Assembly (NCBI RefSeq): GCF_900116115.1
Contig: NZ_FOZP01000002.1
Location: forward strand, 124,001-188,000
DNA from: Lutibacter maritimus
GTDB lineage: Bacteria; Bacteroidota; Bacteroidia; Flavobacteriales; Flavobacteriaceae
DNA: 64,000 nucleotides
Direction of reading: 5' to 3'
The notes below the pieces were generated by a model. The model saw only the letters and a program-made list of their open reading frames with translations, searched no databases and was not told the origin of the DNA. The translations under genes and the position numbers were made by a program. Shown piece by piece: positions 8,597-17,616 of the stretch. Positions within the stretch are counted from its first letter, which is position 1; every line of letters starts with the position of its first letter.

Positions 8597-10447
8597 ATGT
8601 GTGGCATAACAGGTTATTTAGGACATCGAGAAGCATATCCTATTGTAATGAACGGATTGCAAAGGTTAGAATACAGAGGTTATGATAGCGCTGGTATTGT
8701 ATTAGCAGACGAGAAAAATGTAAAGCTTTACAAAACCAAAGGAAAAGTATCATCATTAAGAAAAATTGCCGAAAAAAACGATGTTCATGGAAATCTTGGT
8801 TTAGGACACACACGTTGGGCAACACACGGAATTCCAAATGATGAAAATTCCCATCCTCATTTTTCAAATTCAGGAAATATTGCCATTGTACACAATGGTA
8901 TTATAGAAAATTACGATACTATTAAAAAAGAATTAATCGCCAGAGGTTACACTTTTAAAAGTGATACTGATACCGAAGTACTTGTAAACTTAATTGAAGA
9001 AGTAAAAATTAAAAACAATTGCAAATTAGGAAAAGCAGTGCAAATGGCACTTTCAACTGCTGTTGGAGCCTATGCAATTGCTGTTTTTGATGTAAATGAA
9101 CCAACTGAAATTATTGTAGCAAGACTTGGAAGTCCAATAGCAATTGGAATTGGAGAAAATAATGAAGAATTTTTTGTTGCATCAGATGCTTCTCCTTTTA
9201 TTGAGTACACAAAAGATGCTATTTATTTAGATGATGAAGAATTAGCAATTATTAAATTAGGAAAAGAAATAAGAATTAGAAAAATTAAAGATGATTCTTT
9301 TGTTGAACCTCATATTCAAGAACTTAAACTTAATTTAGAACAAATTGAAAAAGGTGGATTTAAACATTTTATGTTAAAAGAAATTCACGAACAACCACAT
9401 GCCATTCAAGATACTTATAGAGGGCGACTTTTAGCAAGTAAAGGCATTATTAAAATGGGTAGTGTGGATAATAATATTGGTAAATTTTTAAATGCAAATA
9501 GAATTATTATTGTTGCTTGCGGTACTTCATGGCACGCAGGTTTAGTAGCAGAATATTTATTTGAAGATTTAGCAAGAATTCCTGTTGAAGTAGAATATGC
9601 TTCTGAATTTAGATATAGAAACCCTATAATTAATAAAAATGATGTAGTAATCGCTATTTCGCAATCTGGTGAAACTGCCGATACTTTAGCAGCTATTAAA
9701 TTAGCAAAATCTCAAGGAGCCTTTGTTTTTGGTGTTTGTAATGTAGTAGGATCGTCTATTGCAAGAGAAACAGATACTGGAGCTTATACACATGCTGGAC
9801 CTGAAATTGGCGTTGCTTCTACAAAAGCTTTTACAACCCAAATAACTGTGTTGGCGTTAATGGCACTAAAATTAGGAAACTTAAAAGGAGAAATTTCAAA
9901 TTCAAGATTTAATACATTTTTACAAGAAATGACCTTAATACCTTCAAAAGTAGAAGAGTTATTAAAAATAAATTCTGAAATTGAAAAAATTGCAGCAATT
10001 TATAAAGATGCAACAAACTGCTTATATTTAGGAAGAGGTTATAATTTTCCTGTGGCATTAGAAGGCGCTTTAAAATTAAAAGAGATTTCCTATATCCATG
10101 CCGAAGGTTACCCTGCTGCTGAAATGAAACACGGTCCAATAGCACTAATTGACGAACATATGCCTGTTGTAGTAATCGCTACAAAAAAAGGACATTATGA
10201 TAAAGTTGTCAGTAATATTCAAGAAATTAAATCAAGAAATGGAAAGTTAATTGCAATAGTTACTAAAGGTGATACTATTGTTAAAGAAATTGCTGATCAC
10301 GTAATTGAAATTCCAGAAACAGTAGAACCTTTTACACCTTTATTATCTACAATTCCATTACAACTACTTTCGTATCATATTGCTGTAATGAGAGGTTGCA
10401 ACGTAGATCAACCTCGGAATTTAGCAAAATCAGTTACTGTTGAATAA
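8597..10447 (+). CDS. glmS: Glutamine--fructose-6-phosphate aminotransferase
   Basis: A 616-residue glucosamine-6-phosphate synthase, the entry enzyme for peptidoglycan and LPS amino sugars. It has an N-terminal glutamine amidotransferase domain starting MCGITGYLG with nucleophile C2, and two SIS sugar-isomerase domains with VACGTSWHAG and ISQSGETADT. The conserved C-terminus DQPRNLAKSVTVE is intact. It starts 4 bases after the DUF4270 stop. No glmS ribozyme-like leader is expected or seen in this position, because there is no room for one. An intrinsic terminator follows. Confidence 0.97.
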   Translation: MCGITGYLGHREAYPIVMNGLQRLEYRGYDSAGIVLADEKNVKLYKTKGKVSSLRKIAEKNDVHGNLGLGHTRWATHGIPNDENSHPHFSNSGNIAIVHNGIIENYDTIKKELIARGYTFKSDTDTEVLVNLIEEVKIKNNCKLGKAVQMALSTAVGAYAIAVFDVNEPTEIIVARLGSPIAIGIGENNEEFFVASDASPFIEYTKDAIYLDDEELAIIKLGKEIRIRKIKDDSFVEPHIQELKLNLEQIEKGGFKHFMLKEIHEQPHAIQDTYRGRLLASKGIIKMGSVDNNIGKFLNANRIIIVACGTSWHAGLVAEYLFEDLARIPVEVEYASEFRYRNPIINKNDVVIAISQSGETADTLAAIKLAKSQGAFVFGVCNVVGSSIARETDTGAYTHAGPEIGVASTKAFTTQITVLALMALKLGNLKGEISNSRFNTFLQEMTLIPSKVEELLKINSEIEKIAAIYKDATNCLYLGRGYNFPVALEGALKLKEISYIHAEGYPAAEMKHGPIALIDEHMPVVVIATKKGHYDKVVSNIQEIKSRNGKLIAIVTKGDTIVKEIADHVIEIPETVEPFTPLLSTIPLQLLSYHIAVMRGCNVDQPRNLAKSVTVE

Positions 10448-10467
10448 ATAATTTATCTTATAAAAAT

Positions 10468-10500
10468 AAAAAAGGAGGCTTTAAATTGCCTCTTTTTTTA
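10468..10500. terminator. Intrinsic terminator between glmS and glnS
   Basis: An A-rich stretch, the stem GAGGC/GCCTC with a short AT loop, and seven T form a hairpin usable in both directions between the convergent glmS and glnS genes. Confidence 0.8.
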
Positions 10501-10504
10501 TTTT

Positions 10505-12184
10505 TTATTCTCCCATTTTTGCCCAACTATCTCTTAGTGGTACAGTTCTATTAAAAACTAATTTTTCAGCAGTACTATCTTTATCTACACAAAAATAACC
10601 TAAACGTTGAAATTGGAACCTATCTAAAACCTTTGCTGTTTTTAAACTAGGTTCAACAAATGCTTCAATGATTTTTAATGAATCTGGATTTAAAAATTCT
10701 TTAAAATCTTTGTCTTTATAACTATCAGGAGCTTCATCAGTAAATAAACGATCGTACACTCTAACTTCGGCTTTTATGGCATGTTTTATAGAAACCCAAT
10801 GCAACGTACCTTTTACTTTTCGTTTACTAGCTTCTGTTCCACTTCCACTTAAAGAATCTTCATCATACGTACAATGAATTTCAGTAACATTACCATCAGC
10901 ATCTTTTACAACTGACTCTCCTTTAATAATGTATGCATTTTTTAAACGTACCTCTCTTCCTAAAGAAAGGCGGAAGAATTTTTTGTTAGCATCTTCCTTA
11001 AAATCTTCTTGTTCAATATAAATTTCACGAGAAAAAGGGATTGCTCTACTACCAAAACCATCTTCATAATCGTTATAACTGGCATCTAAAAATTCCTCTT
11101 TTCCTTCAGGATAATTTGTAATAACTAGTTTAACTGGATTTAAAACAGCCATAACTCTTGGTGCTGTTTTGTTTAAATGATCTTTAATGCAATATTCTAA
11201 CAAAGCAACATCAGTAACGTTATCACGCTTTGCTATTCCAGCAATTTCACTAAAATTTCTGATAGATTCTGGTGAATAACCTCTTCTACGTAATCCAGAA
11301 ATTGTTGGCATTCTTGGATCATCCCAACCAGTAACAATTTTTTCTTCAACCAATTGCAGTAATTTACGCTTACTCATTACTGTATAACTCAAATTTCTAC
11401 GCGCAAATTCACGTTGTTTTGGTCGTAATTTATCTGCATCAACTACTTGATCTAAATACCAATCGTATAAATCTCTATGACTTTTAAACTCTAAAGTACA
11501 AATGGAATGCGATATTTGTTCAATATAATCACTTTCACCATGTGTCCAATCGTACATTGGGTAAATACACCATTTATCACCAGTTCTATGATGATGTCTT
11601 TTTAGAATTCTATACATAATTGGGTCTCGCATATGCATATTGGTATGTTTCATATCAATTTTTGCACGCAATACATGAGAGCCTTCTTCAAATTCACCGT
11701 TTCTCATTTTTAAAAACAGCTCCATGTTTTCTTCAATAGTTCTATTTCTATTTGGACTATCCGTTCCAGGTTCTGTTGGCGTACCTTTTTGAGCCGCCAT
11801 TTGTTCAGAAGTTTGATTGTCTACATATGCCTTTCCTGTTTTAATAAACTCAATTGCCCAATCATATAATTGCTGAAAATAATCTGAGGAATACAACACT
11901 TTATCCCAGTTAAAACCAAGCCACTGTACATCGTGCTGTATAGAATCTACATATTCTTGTTCTTCTTTTGCTGGGTTTGTATCATCAAAACGCAAATTAA
12001 CTGGCGCATTGTATCTTAAACCCAAACCAAAATTCAAGCAAATTGATGCAGCATGCCCAATATGTAAATATCCGTTTGGTTCTGGCGGAAATCTAAAACG
12101 TAATTTTTCTTTAGGTAAACCATTGGCTAAATCTTCTTCAATAATTTGCTCTAAAAAATTCAGCGATTTTTTTTCTTCATTCAT
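10505..12184 (-). CDS. glnS: Glutamine--tRNA ligase
   Basis: A 559-residue class I aminoacyl-tRNA synthetase. It shows RFPPEPNGYLHIGHA (about residues 30-44, HIGH motif), the KMSKS-type loop VMSKRKLLQ (about 270-278), and the GlnRS C-terminal anticodon-binding beta barrels. RPKQREFARRNLSYT and the C-terminal LGYFCVDKDST are typical of GlnRS rather than GluRS. Its presence indicates direct Gln-tRNA(Gln) charging in this organism. Convergent with glmS and sharing its terminator. Confidence 0.95.
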   Translation of the reverse strand: MNEEKKSLNFLEQIIEEDLANGLPKEKLRFRFPPEPNGYLHIGHAASICLNFGLGLRYNAPVNLRFDDTNPAKEEQEYVDSIQHDVQWLGFNWDKVLYSSDYFQQLYDWAIEFIKTGKAYVDNQTSEQMAAQKGTPTEPGTDSPNRNRTIEENMELFLKMRNGEFEEGSHVLRAKIDMKHTNMHMRDPIMYRILKRHHHRTGDKWCIYPMYDWTHGESDYIEQISHSICTLEFKSHRDLYDWYLDQVVDADKLRPKQREFARRNLSYTVMSKRKLLQLVEEKIVTGWDDPRMPTISGLRRRGYSPESIRNFSEIAGIAKRDNVTDVALLEYCIKDHLNKTAPRVMAVLNPVKLVITNYPEGKEEFLDASYNDYEDGFGSRAIPFSREIYIEQEDFKEDANKKFFRLSLGREVRLKNAYIIKGESVVKDADGNVTEIHCTYDEDSLSGSGTEASKRKVKGTLHWVSIKHAIKAEVRVYDRLFTDEAPDSYKDKDFKEFLNPDSLKIIEAFVEPSLKTAKVLDRFQFQRLGYFCVDKDSTAEKLVFNRTVPLRDSWAKMGE

Positions 12185-12290
12185 AATTTCAATAATAAGC
12201 TACAAAAATATTGATTTTTTTCCGCAATTCAACAAAAATAAACACAGACCTCTTTGTAAACATAAATTAGGGTGTTCTATTACAAGTTAG

Positions 12291-12377
12291 GTTTTTACTA
12301 TTTGTTTTTTTCGAGCAGAAAAAGCTCAAATAAAGTGCTCAACCACTAACACAAAAAACAAATCATTTAGTAAAAAC
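12291..12377. repeat. Interrupted inverted repeat upstream of folB
   Basis: GTTTTTACTATTTGTTTTTT (12291-12310) pairs with AAAAAACAAA (12353-12362) plus TAGTAAAAAC (12368-12377); the right arm carries 5 extra bases, TCATT. The 42-base centre holds a small GAGC/GCTC hairpin. The element ends five bases before the folB -7 box. It could be a small mobile-element remnant or a cis-regulatory structure; it cannot be decided here. Confidence 0.5.
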
Positions 12378-12381
12378 AAGT

Positions 12382-12389
12382 TATCTTTG
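12382..12389 (+). promoter_or_regulatory. -7 promoter box for folB
   Basis: TATCTTTG is a perfect TAnnTTTG box 15 bases before the folB ATG. An in-frame TTG at 12387 is part of the box itself, which argues that the ATG at 12405 is the true start. Confidence 0.6.
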
Positions 12390-12404
12390 TGTAAAATTTT
12401 TAAA

Positions 12405-12764
12405 ATGGGAACCATAAAAGTTAAAAATATACGCGTTTACGCATATCATGGCTGTTTAATTGAAGAAGGTAAAATTGGATCAGATTACCGAGTAGATTTA
12501 AAAGTTAAAGCTGATTTATCTAAAAGCGCCGTTACTGATAACCTTGAAGATACAGTAGATTATGTACATTTAAATAAAATTGTAAAACAAGAAATGGCTA
12601 TCCGATCAAAATTATTAGAAGAAGTTGCTAAACGCATTTTAGATAGAATTTTAGTAGAAATACCGATTGTTAAACAAGCTATAGTAGCCGTCTCAAAATT
12701 AAATCCACCAATTGGGGGAAATGTTGAAATGGTCACCATTGAAATGTGTAAAAATCGAGATTAA
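12405..12764 (+). CDS. folB: Dihydroneopterin aldolase
   Basis: A 119-residue FolB protein, converting dihydroneopterin to 6-hydroxymethyl-dihydropterin in folate synthesis. The family signature IRVYAYHGCLIEEG (about residues 8-21) carries the conserved YHGC region, and E in the C-terminal half plus KLNPPIGGNVE near residues 100-110 match the pterin-binding end. Length is normal. It is a single gene followed by an independent tRNA promoter. The start is chosen because an upstream in-frame TTG lies inside the promoter box. Confidence 0.92.
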   Translation: MGTIKVKNIRVYAYHGCLIEEGKIGSDYRVDLKVKADLSKSAVTDNLEDTVDYVHLNKIVKQEMAIRSKLLEEVAKRILDRILVEIPIVKQAIVAVSKLNPPIGGNVEMVTIEMCKNRD

Positions 12765-12819
12765 TTTAATTGCTAAACCGTTAAAAATCAAGAGTACTCA
12801 ACAATAATAAAAAAAATAC

Positions 12820-12849
12820 TTGCCAACTTATTAAAATTGGTTAAATTTG
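12820..12849 (+). promoter_or_regulatory. Full Bacteroidota promoter for tRNA-Cys
   Basis: TTG at 12820-12822 and TAAATTTG at 12842-12849 are separated by exactly 19 bases, the canonical -33/-7 layout of the Bacteroidota housekeeping sigma factor. The tRNA begins 13 bases after the box. Confidence 0.85.
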
Positions 12850-12861
12850 CAATCCAATTAA

Positions 12862-12932
12862 GGCGTCGTGGCCGAGTGGCTAGGCTGGGCTCTGCAAAAG
12901 CTCCTACAGCGGTTCGAATCCGCTCGATGCCT
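12862..12932 (+). tRNA. tRNA-Cys (GCA anticodon)
   Basis: A complete 71-base cloverleaf: acceptor GGCGTCG/CGATGCC (one G-T pair), D arm GCC/GGC, anticodon stem GGGCT/AGCTC with loop CTGCAAA giving anticodon GCA, and T arm AGCGG/CCGCT with loop TTCGAAT. The discriminator base is T, as expected for tRNA-Cys, and a CCA end is encoded at 12933-12935. A canonical promoter lies upstream and an intrinsic terminator directly downstream, so it is a single-gene transcription unit. Confidence 0.97.
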
Positions 12933-12935
12933 CCA

Positions 12936-12967
12936 AAAAAAACCTAAGTTAACGCTTAGGTTTTTTT
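12936..12967 (+). terminator. Terminator of tRNA-Cys
   Basis: AACCTAAG (12941-12948) pairs with CTTAGGTT (12955-12962), followed by a T run. It starts directly after the encoded CCA. Confidence 0.92.
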
Positions 12968-13002
12968 GATTTCTTTAACATATAGATAGATTTAAAAAAA
13001 TG

Positions 13003-13010
13003 TATCTTTG
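13003..13010 (+). promoter_or_regulatory. -7 promoter box for the MBL-fold gene
   Basis: TATCTTTG matches TAnnTTTG; it leaves a leader of about 65 bases before the ATG at 13081. The leader contains an imperfect hairpin, TAGCTGAAAAC (13025-13035) with GTTTTTAGCTA (13051-13061), ten of eleven positions pairing. Confidence 0.55.
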
Positions 13011-13080
13011 TAAAAACAAAAACCTAGCTGAAAACGATATAGTACTGAATGTTTTTAGCTATTTTGTTTAAATTTATATA

Positions 13081-13947
13081 ATGCCTATGACAATTTACCC
13101 TATTGAAACTGGTAACTTTAAATTAGATGGAGGCGCCATGTTTGGTGTAGTTCCTAAAACTATTTGGCAACGCACAAACCCAGCTGACGCTAATAATTTA
13201 ATTGATATGAGCATGCGCTGTATGCTTATTGAAGACGGAAATAGACTTATATTAATTGATACAGGAACAGGAAACAAACAATCTGATAAATTTTTTGGTT
13301 ACTATTACTTTTTTGGAAATTTCTCATTAGATGGATCCTTAGCAAAACTTGGATTTCATAGAGATGATATTACTGATGTTTTTTTAACACATTTACATTT
13401 TGACCATTGCGGAGGCGCAATTCAGTGGAATAAAGATAAAACTGGTTACGAACCAGCCTTTAAAAATGCAAAATTTTGGAGCAACAAAAACCATTGGCAA
13501 TGGGCTGTTAATCCAAATGTGAGAGAAAAAGCATCTTTTTTAAAGGAAAATATCAACCCAATTGAAGCTAGTGGGCAATTAAATTTTGTAAACATTCCTA
13601 CAGGAGATTTTGCACAAAACACCCAACTTGGTTTTGATATTTTATTTGCAGATGGTCATACCGAAAAACAAATGATTCCACATATTCAGTATAAAAATAA
13701 AACCATCGTTTTTATGGCTGATTTACTACCAACAGTTGGACACATTCCGTTACCATATGTTATGGGTTATGATACAAGACCATTGTTAACAATGGACGAA
13801 AAAGCTAAATTTTTAAACAACGCAGCTGATAATAATTTTTTATTGTTTTTAGAACACGATGCAACTAACGAATTGTGTACACTAAAACATACCGAAAAAG
13901 GAGTACGATTAAACGAAACATATAAATTTAAAGAAGTTTTTAATTAA
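13081..13947 (+). CDS. MBL-fold metallo-hydrolase
   Basis: A 288-residue metallo-beta-lactamase-fold hydrolase. The zinc motif is complete: H104-L-H106-F-D108-H109, preceded by the strand LILIDTGTGNKQ (about residues 58-69) and followed by ADGHTEKQMIP near residue 195, D226 in FMADLLPT and a final LEHDAT. There is no signal peptide, so it is cytoplasmic. The fold is shared by lactonases, glyoxalases and phosphodiesterases; the overall layout is closest to the lactonase-like group, but substrate cannot be assigned. It is 15 bases upstream of the subtilisin-like gene. A second ATG at 13087 is an alternative start. Confidence 0.85.
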   Translation: MPMTIYPIETGNFKLDGGAMFGVVPKTIWQRTNPADANNLIDMSMRCMLIEDGNRLILIDTGTGNKQSDKFFGYYYFFGNFSLDGSLAKLGFHRDDITDVFLTHLHFDHCGGAIQWNKDKTGYEPAFKNAKFWSNKNHWQWAVNPNVREKASFLKENINPIEASGQLNFVNIPTGDFAQNTQLGFDILFADGHTEKQMIPHIQYKNKTIVFMADLLPTVGHIPLPYVMGYDTRPLLTMDEKAKFLNNAADNNFLLFLEHDATNELCTLKHTEKGVRLNETYKFKEVFN

Positions 13948-13962
13948 CTAATAAATAACACA

Positions 13963-15606
13963 ATGAGAATTTTTAAATACACGTATTTGGTAGCAGTAGC
14001 TACACTAACGTTAACAAGTTGTGGTTCTGTTAAAAATATGGCAGTTCCAACTATGGATACAGCTGTAAATATAACATCAGCCAAAAAGGGAACAGTAACT
14101 GAAGAGCAATCTAAACATTGGGCTCATGCAGATTTAGCTACAGACACAATACCAGGAATGAGCTTAGATAAAGCTTATAAATTTTTAGAAGGAAAAAAAG
14201 GGACAACCGTAATAGTTGGAGTTATTGACTCTGGCATTGACATTGAACATGAAGATTTAAAAGACGTTCTTTGGACCAACACAAAAGAAATTGCAGGAAA
14301 TGGAATTGACGATGATAAAAACGGATTTATTGATGATATTCACGGATGGAATTTTTTAGGTGGAAATGGAGTTGCAGCTCCAGAACAACTTGAAATAACT
14401 CGTATTCTTGCCAAAATGAACCCTCGTTTTAAAGGAAAAACAATTGATGAAATTAGCCCAGAAGATAAAGCTGATTTTGAAAAATATCAAGAATACGTAA
14501 AAGCATACGAAGCTTCAGGATCTAGATATTTTACAACATTAGAACGTTTAGCTCAAATAGAAGAAACAATTAACGCTGTAAAAAAACACACTAAAAAAAG
14601 TACACTTACTTTAGAAGATTTAAAAGCCATTGAAACTGAAGATGAAACTTTAAAAGGGCAAGTACAAGGATTAATAACTTTATTTGGAAGAGGTTTAAAT
14701 GAAGAAGAATTTTACCAATACTACGAAACTCAAAAGAAAAACAAAAACTACGATTTTGATTTTGACGGAAGAGCAATTGTTGGAGATAACCCTGAAGATA
14801 TAAACGACAATGTTTATGGTAATGGAAATGTAATTGGTTCAAAAGATGAAGAATCTCATGGAACACACGTTTCAGGAATTATTTTAGCAACAAGAAACAA
14901 TGGAGTTGGAATGAATGGTGTTGCAACAAATGCAAAATTAATGTCAGTTAGAGCTGTGCCAGATGGTGATGAGCGTGATAAAGATGTTGCTTTAGCAATT
15001 CGTTATGCTGTTGATAACGGTGCAAAAGTTATTAATATGAGCTTTGGTAAAAATTATTCTCCTAATAAAGAATGGGTTTTTGATGCTATTAAATATGCTG
15101 AAGAACACGACGTATTACTTGTGCATGCTGCAGGTAACGACAATAAAGATATTGATGTGAAACCTAACTGGCCAAATGATTCTGAAGACAAAGTTGTAGA
15201 ATATGCTGATAATGTATTAACAGTTGGCGCTATGAGTTTAAATTACGATGAGAATTTACCAGCGCCTTTCTCAAACTACGGAAAAACAAATGTAGATGTT
15301 TTTGCTCCTGGAGTACAAATTTATTCTACAGTTCCTAAAAATGAATATGCAAAATACAACGGAACATCAATGGCATCTCCTGAAGTTGCTGGTGTTGCTG
15401 CTTTGGTAAGATCTTACTATCCTCAATTATCTGCAAGCCAAGTAAAACATATTATTATGAATTCTGGAACTAAAATAGATATGGACGTATTAGTGCCAGG
15501 CGAAAAAGGTAAAAAAGCAAATTTTTCAGAATTATCAATTTCTGGAAAAGTAGCAAACGCTTACAATGCTTTAGTTTTAGCTGATAGAATGGTAAACGGT
15601 AAATAA
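13963..15606 (+). CDS. S8 family serine peptidase (subtilisin-like lipoprotein)
   Basis: A 547-residue secreted subtilase with a lipobox signal (TLTLTSCGS, C20), so it is likely anchored to an envelope membrane. The catalytic triad is intact: D89 in GVIDSGID, H299 in ESHGTHVSGI and S469 in NGTSMASPEVAG. About 210 residues separate Asp and His, far more than the roughly 30 in classical subtilisin; the insert is helical and charged (residues about 120-285). This insert pattern is typical of a Bacteroidota S8 group. No T9SS tail is present. It follows the MBL-fold gene closely and is closed by a strong terminator at 15624-15656. Confidence 0.92.
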   Translation: MRIFKYTYLVAVATLTLTSCGSVKNMAVPTMDTAVNITSAKKGTVTEEQSKHWAHADLATDTIPGMSLDKAYKFLEGKKGTTVIVGVIDSGIDIEHEDLKDVLWTNTKEIAGNGIDDDKNGFIDDIHGWNFLGGNGVAAPEQLEITRILAKMNPRFKGKTIDEISPEDKADFEKYQEYVKAYEASGSRYFTTLERLAQIEETINAVKKHTKKSTLTLEDLKAIETEDETLKGQVQGLITLFGRGLNEEEFYQYYETQKKNKNYDFDFDGRAIVGDNPEDINDNVYGNGNVIGSKDEESHGTHVSGIILATRNNGVGMNGVATNAKLMSVRAVPDGDERDKDVALAIRYAVDNGAKVINMSFGKNYSPNKEWVFDAIKYAEEHDVLLVHAAGNDNKDIDVKPNWPNDSEDKVVEYADNVLTVGAMSLNYDENLPAPFSNYGKTNVDVFAPGVQIYSTVPKNEYAKYNGTSMASPEVAGVAALVRSYYPQLSASQVKHIIMNSGTKIDMDVLVPGEKGKKANFSELSISGKVANAYNALVLADRMVNGK

Positions 15607-15623
15607 TATTATAATTTTCTGTT

Positions 15624-15656
15624 AAAAAAGCACACTTCAAAAGAGTGTGCTTTTTT
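15624..15656. terminator. Intrinsic terminator after the S8 peptidase
   Basis: AAAAAAGCACAC and GTGTGCTTTTTT form a stem with a short loop. Its position shows that the in-frame extension upstream of the M1 peptidase ATG at 15702 is not coding. Confidence 0.9.
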
Positions 15657-15701
15657 GTTTTATATAGTTATAGCTATATTGCGCTGTTAATAATTTTTAC
15701 A

Positions 15702-17537
15702 ATGAAAAAATCCCTATTTCTACTATTTTATATTTTTACAATTACACTTTTTTCACAAAATAATTATACTTATTGGCAACAACATGTTAATTATAAAATG
15801 GATGTTGATTTTGATGTAAAAACATTTCAATATAAAGGAACTCAAAAATTAGAATACACTAATAACTCTCCTGATCAGTTAGATAACGTATTTTATCATT
15901 TATTCTACAACGCTTTTCAACCTGGTAGTGAAATGGACGCACGCTTGCACACTGTTCCAGATCCTGATGAAAGAATGGTAACCAATATTGGAACAAAATT
16001 AAACCCTAAATATGAAAGCAGAATTTCAAAATTAAAACCTCATGAAACTGGCTATCTAAATGTAATTTCACTAAAACAAAATGGAGAAAACGTTAGCTAT
16101 TTAGTAGAAGGAACCATTTTAAAAGTTAGTTTAAACAATGCTATAAAACCTGGAGAAACTGTAGTTTTTGATATGGTTTTTGAAGGGCAATTACCTGTTC
16201 ATATTAGACGAGCCGGAAGAAATAATGAAGATAATGTAGCTATTTCTATGGCGCAATGGTATCCAAAAATGGCTGAATATGATTTTGAAGGTTGGCATGC
16301 CAATCCATATATTGCACGTGAATTTCATGGCGTTTGGGGAAATTTTGATGTTACTTTAACTATCGACAAAAACTATACAGTTGGCGGTACTGGATATCTT
16401 CAAAATCCACAAGAAATTGGGCACGGTTATGAAAACCCATCAAAAAAACTTCAAATAAAAAAAGGAAATACTTTAAGTTGGCATTTTATTGCACCCATGG
16501 TTCATGATTTTAGTTGGGCTGCAGATCCAAATTATACACATGATATTTTAAAAACCAAATTTGGCACAGAACTTCATTTTTTATATAAAAATGATGAAAA
16601 GTATAAACAAGCCTGGAAAGAAGTACAACCTTATACCGAAAAAGCGTTGAATTATTTTAATGAGAATATTGGAAATTATCCTTACAAGCAATACTCTGTA
16701 ATACAAGCTGGAGATGGCGGAATGGAATACGCTATGTGCACTTTTATTTCAGGTGGTGAAACCTTAAATAGTATTAGAGGAACCGTTTTTCATGAATTTG
16801 CACATTCTTGGTTTCAACATATTTTAGCAACAAACGAAAGTAAACACTCTTGGATGGATGAAGGATTTACATCTTACATTTCTTCATTAGCTTCTAATAA
16901 AATTATGAGAGGTATTGATAATATTCCTAGAGGAAGAAATTATGCAGCATATTTTTATGCAGTTAAAAATGATTTAGATGAGCCACTTACAACGCATGCT
17001 GATAGATTTAATACAAATGCTGCATTTAGTATTGGAAGTTACACAAAAGGTAGTATGTTTTTAAGTCAGCTAAACTATATTATTGGTGAAGAAAATGTAA
17101 AGGAAACAATTAAAAAATATTATTCCGATTTTAAATTTAAACACCCAACACCAAACGATTTTAAAAGAGTTGCTGAAAAAGTATCTGGAATACAACTTGA
17201 TTGGTATTTAAACGAATGGATTGAAACCGATCATACCATAGATTATGCTGTGGCAAATGTTGTTGACAAAACTATCACCTTAGCAAGAGTTGGAAAAATG
17301 CCAATGCCAATTGATTTGAAAGTCGTTTATACCGATGAAACTAAAGAATCATTTTATATTCCTTTACGCATGATGTTGGGAGAAAAACCTACAAAAGCTA
17401 CGATTTTAAAAAATTGGGCTTGGGCATATTCAACATATACTTTTAATGTTTCAAAAGAAATAAAATCGGTTAAAATTGACCCTTTAGGCTTTATGGCTGA
17501 TATTGATACAAGTAATAATATTTTTGAAAAACTTTAA
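15702..17537 (+). CDS. M1 family metallopeptidase
   Basis: A 611-residue gluzincin aminopeptidase with a signal peptide (MKKSLFLLFYIFTITLFSQ), so it acts outside the cytoplasm. The zinc site is H364-E365-x-x-H368 with the third ligand E387 at the standard 18-residue spacing (HEFAHSW ... WMDEGF). The exopeptidase GxMEN-type loop appears as GDGGMEYAM, just upstream. I chose the ATG at 15702; an in-frame GTG-type extension to 15645 would begin inside the preceding terminator and disrupt the signal peptide. No T9SS sorting tail is seen at the C-terminus. Substrate: probably peptides taken from the environment. Confidence 0.92.
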   Translation: MKKSLFLLFYIFTITLFSQNNYTYWQQHVNYKMDVDFDVKTFQYKGTQKLEYTNNSPDQLDNVFYHLFYNAFQPGSEMDARLHTVPDPDERMVTNIGTKLNPKYESRISKLKPHETGYLNVISLKQNGENVSYLVEGTILKVSLNNAIKPGETVVFDMVFEGQLPVHIRRAGRNNEDNVAISMAQWYPKMAEYDFEGWHANPYIAREFHGVWGNFDVTLTIDKNYTVGGTGYLQNPQEIGHGYENPSKKLQIKKGNTLSWHFIAPMVHDFSWAADPNYTHDILKTKFGTELHFLYKNDEKYKQAWKEVQPYTEKALNYFNENIGNYPYKQYSVIQAGDGGMEYAMCTFISGGETLNSIRGTVFHEFAHSWFQHILATNESKHSWMDEGFTSYISSLASNKIMRGIDNIPRGRNYAAYFYAVKNDLDEPLTTHADRFNTNAAFSIGSYTKGSMFLSQLNYIIGEENVKETIKKYYSDFKFKHPTPNDFKRVAEKVSGIQLDWYLNEWIETDHTIDYAVANVVDKTITLARVGKMPMPIDLKVVYTDETKESFYIPLRMMLGEKPTKATILKNWAWAYSTYTFNVSKEIKSVKIDPLGFMADIDTSNNIFEKL

Positions 17538-17560
17538 AATATTCTCAATATCAAAATAAT

Positions 17561-17616
17561 AAATGGTTATTTTTAACAAACAAAAGGTTTGTTTTATAAA
17601 ACAAATGGTTATTTTT
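17561..17616. repeat. Direct repeats flanking overlapping palindromes
   Basis: AAATGGTTATTTTT occurs at 17561-17574 and 17603-17616. Between them lie two overlapping inverted repeats: AACAAAC/GTTTGTT (17575-17593) and the perfect 18-base palindrome TTTGTTTTATAAAACAAA (17588-17605). The two hairpins share bases and exclude each other. The T run after the second copy could make it a terminator for the M1 peptidase gene. Confidence 0.6.

Noticed and set aside
15645-15701. In-frame N-terminal extension of the M1 peptidase.
   Set aside because: It starts inside the terminator of the preceding gene and would bury the signal peptide that begins at the ATG at 15702.
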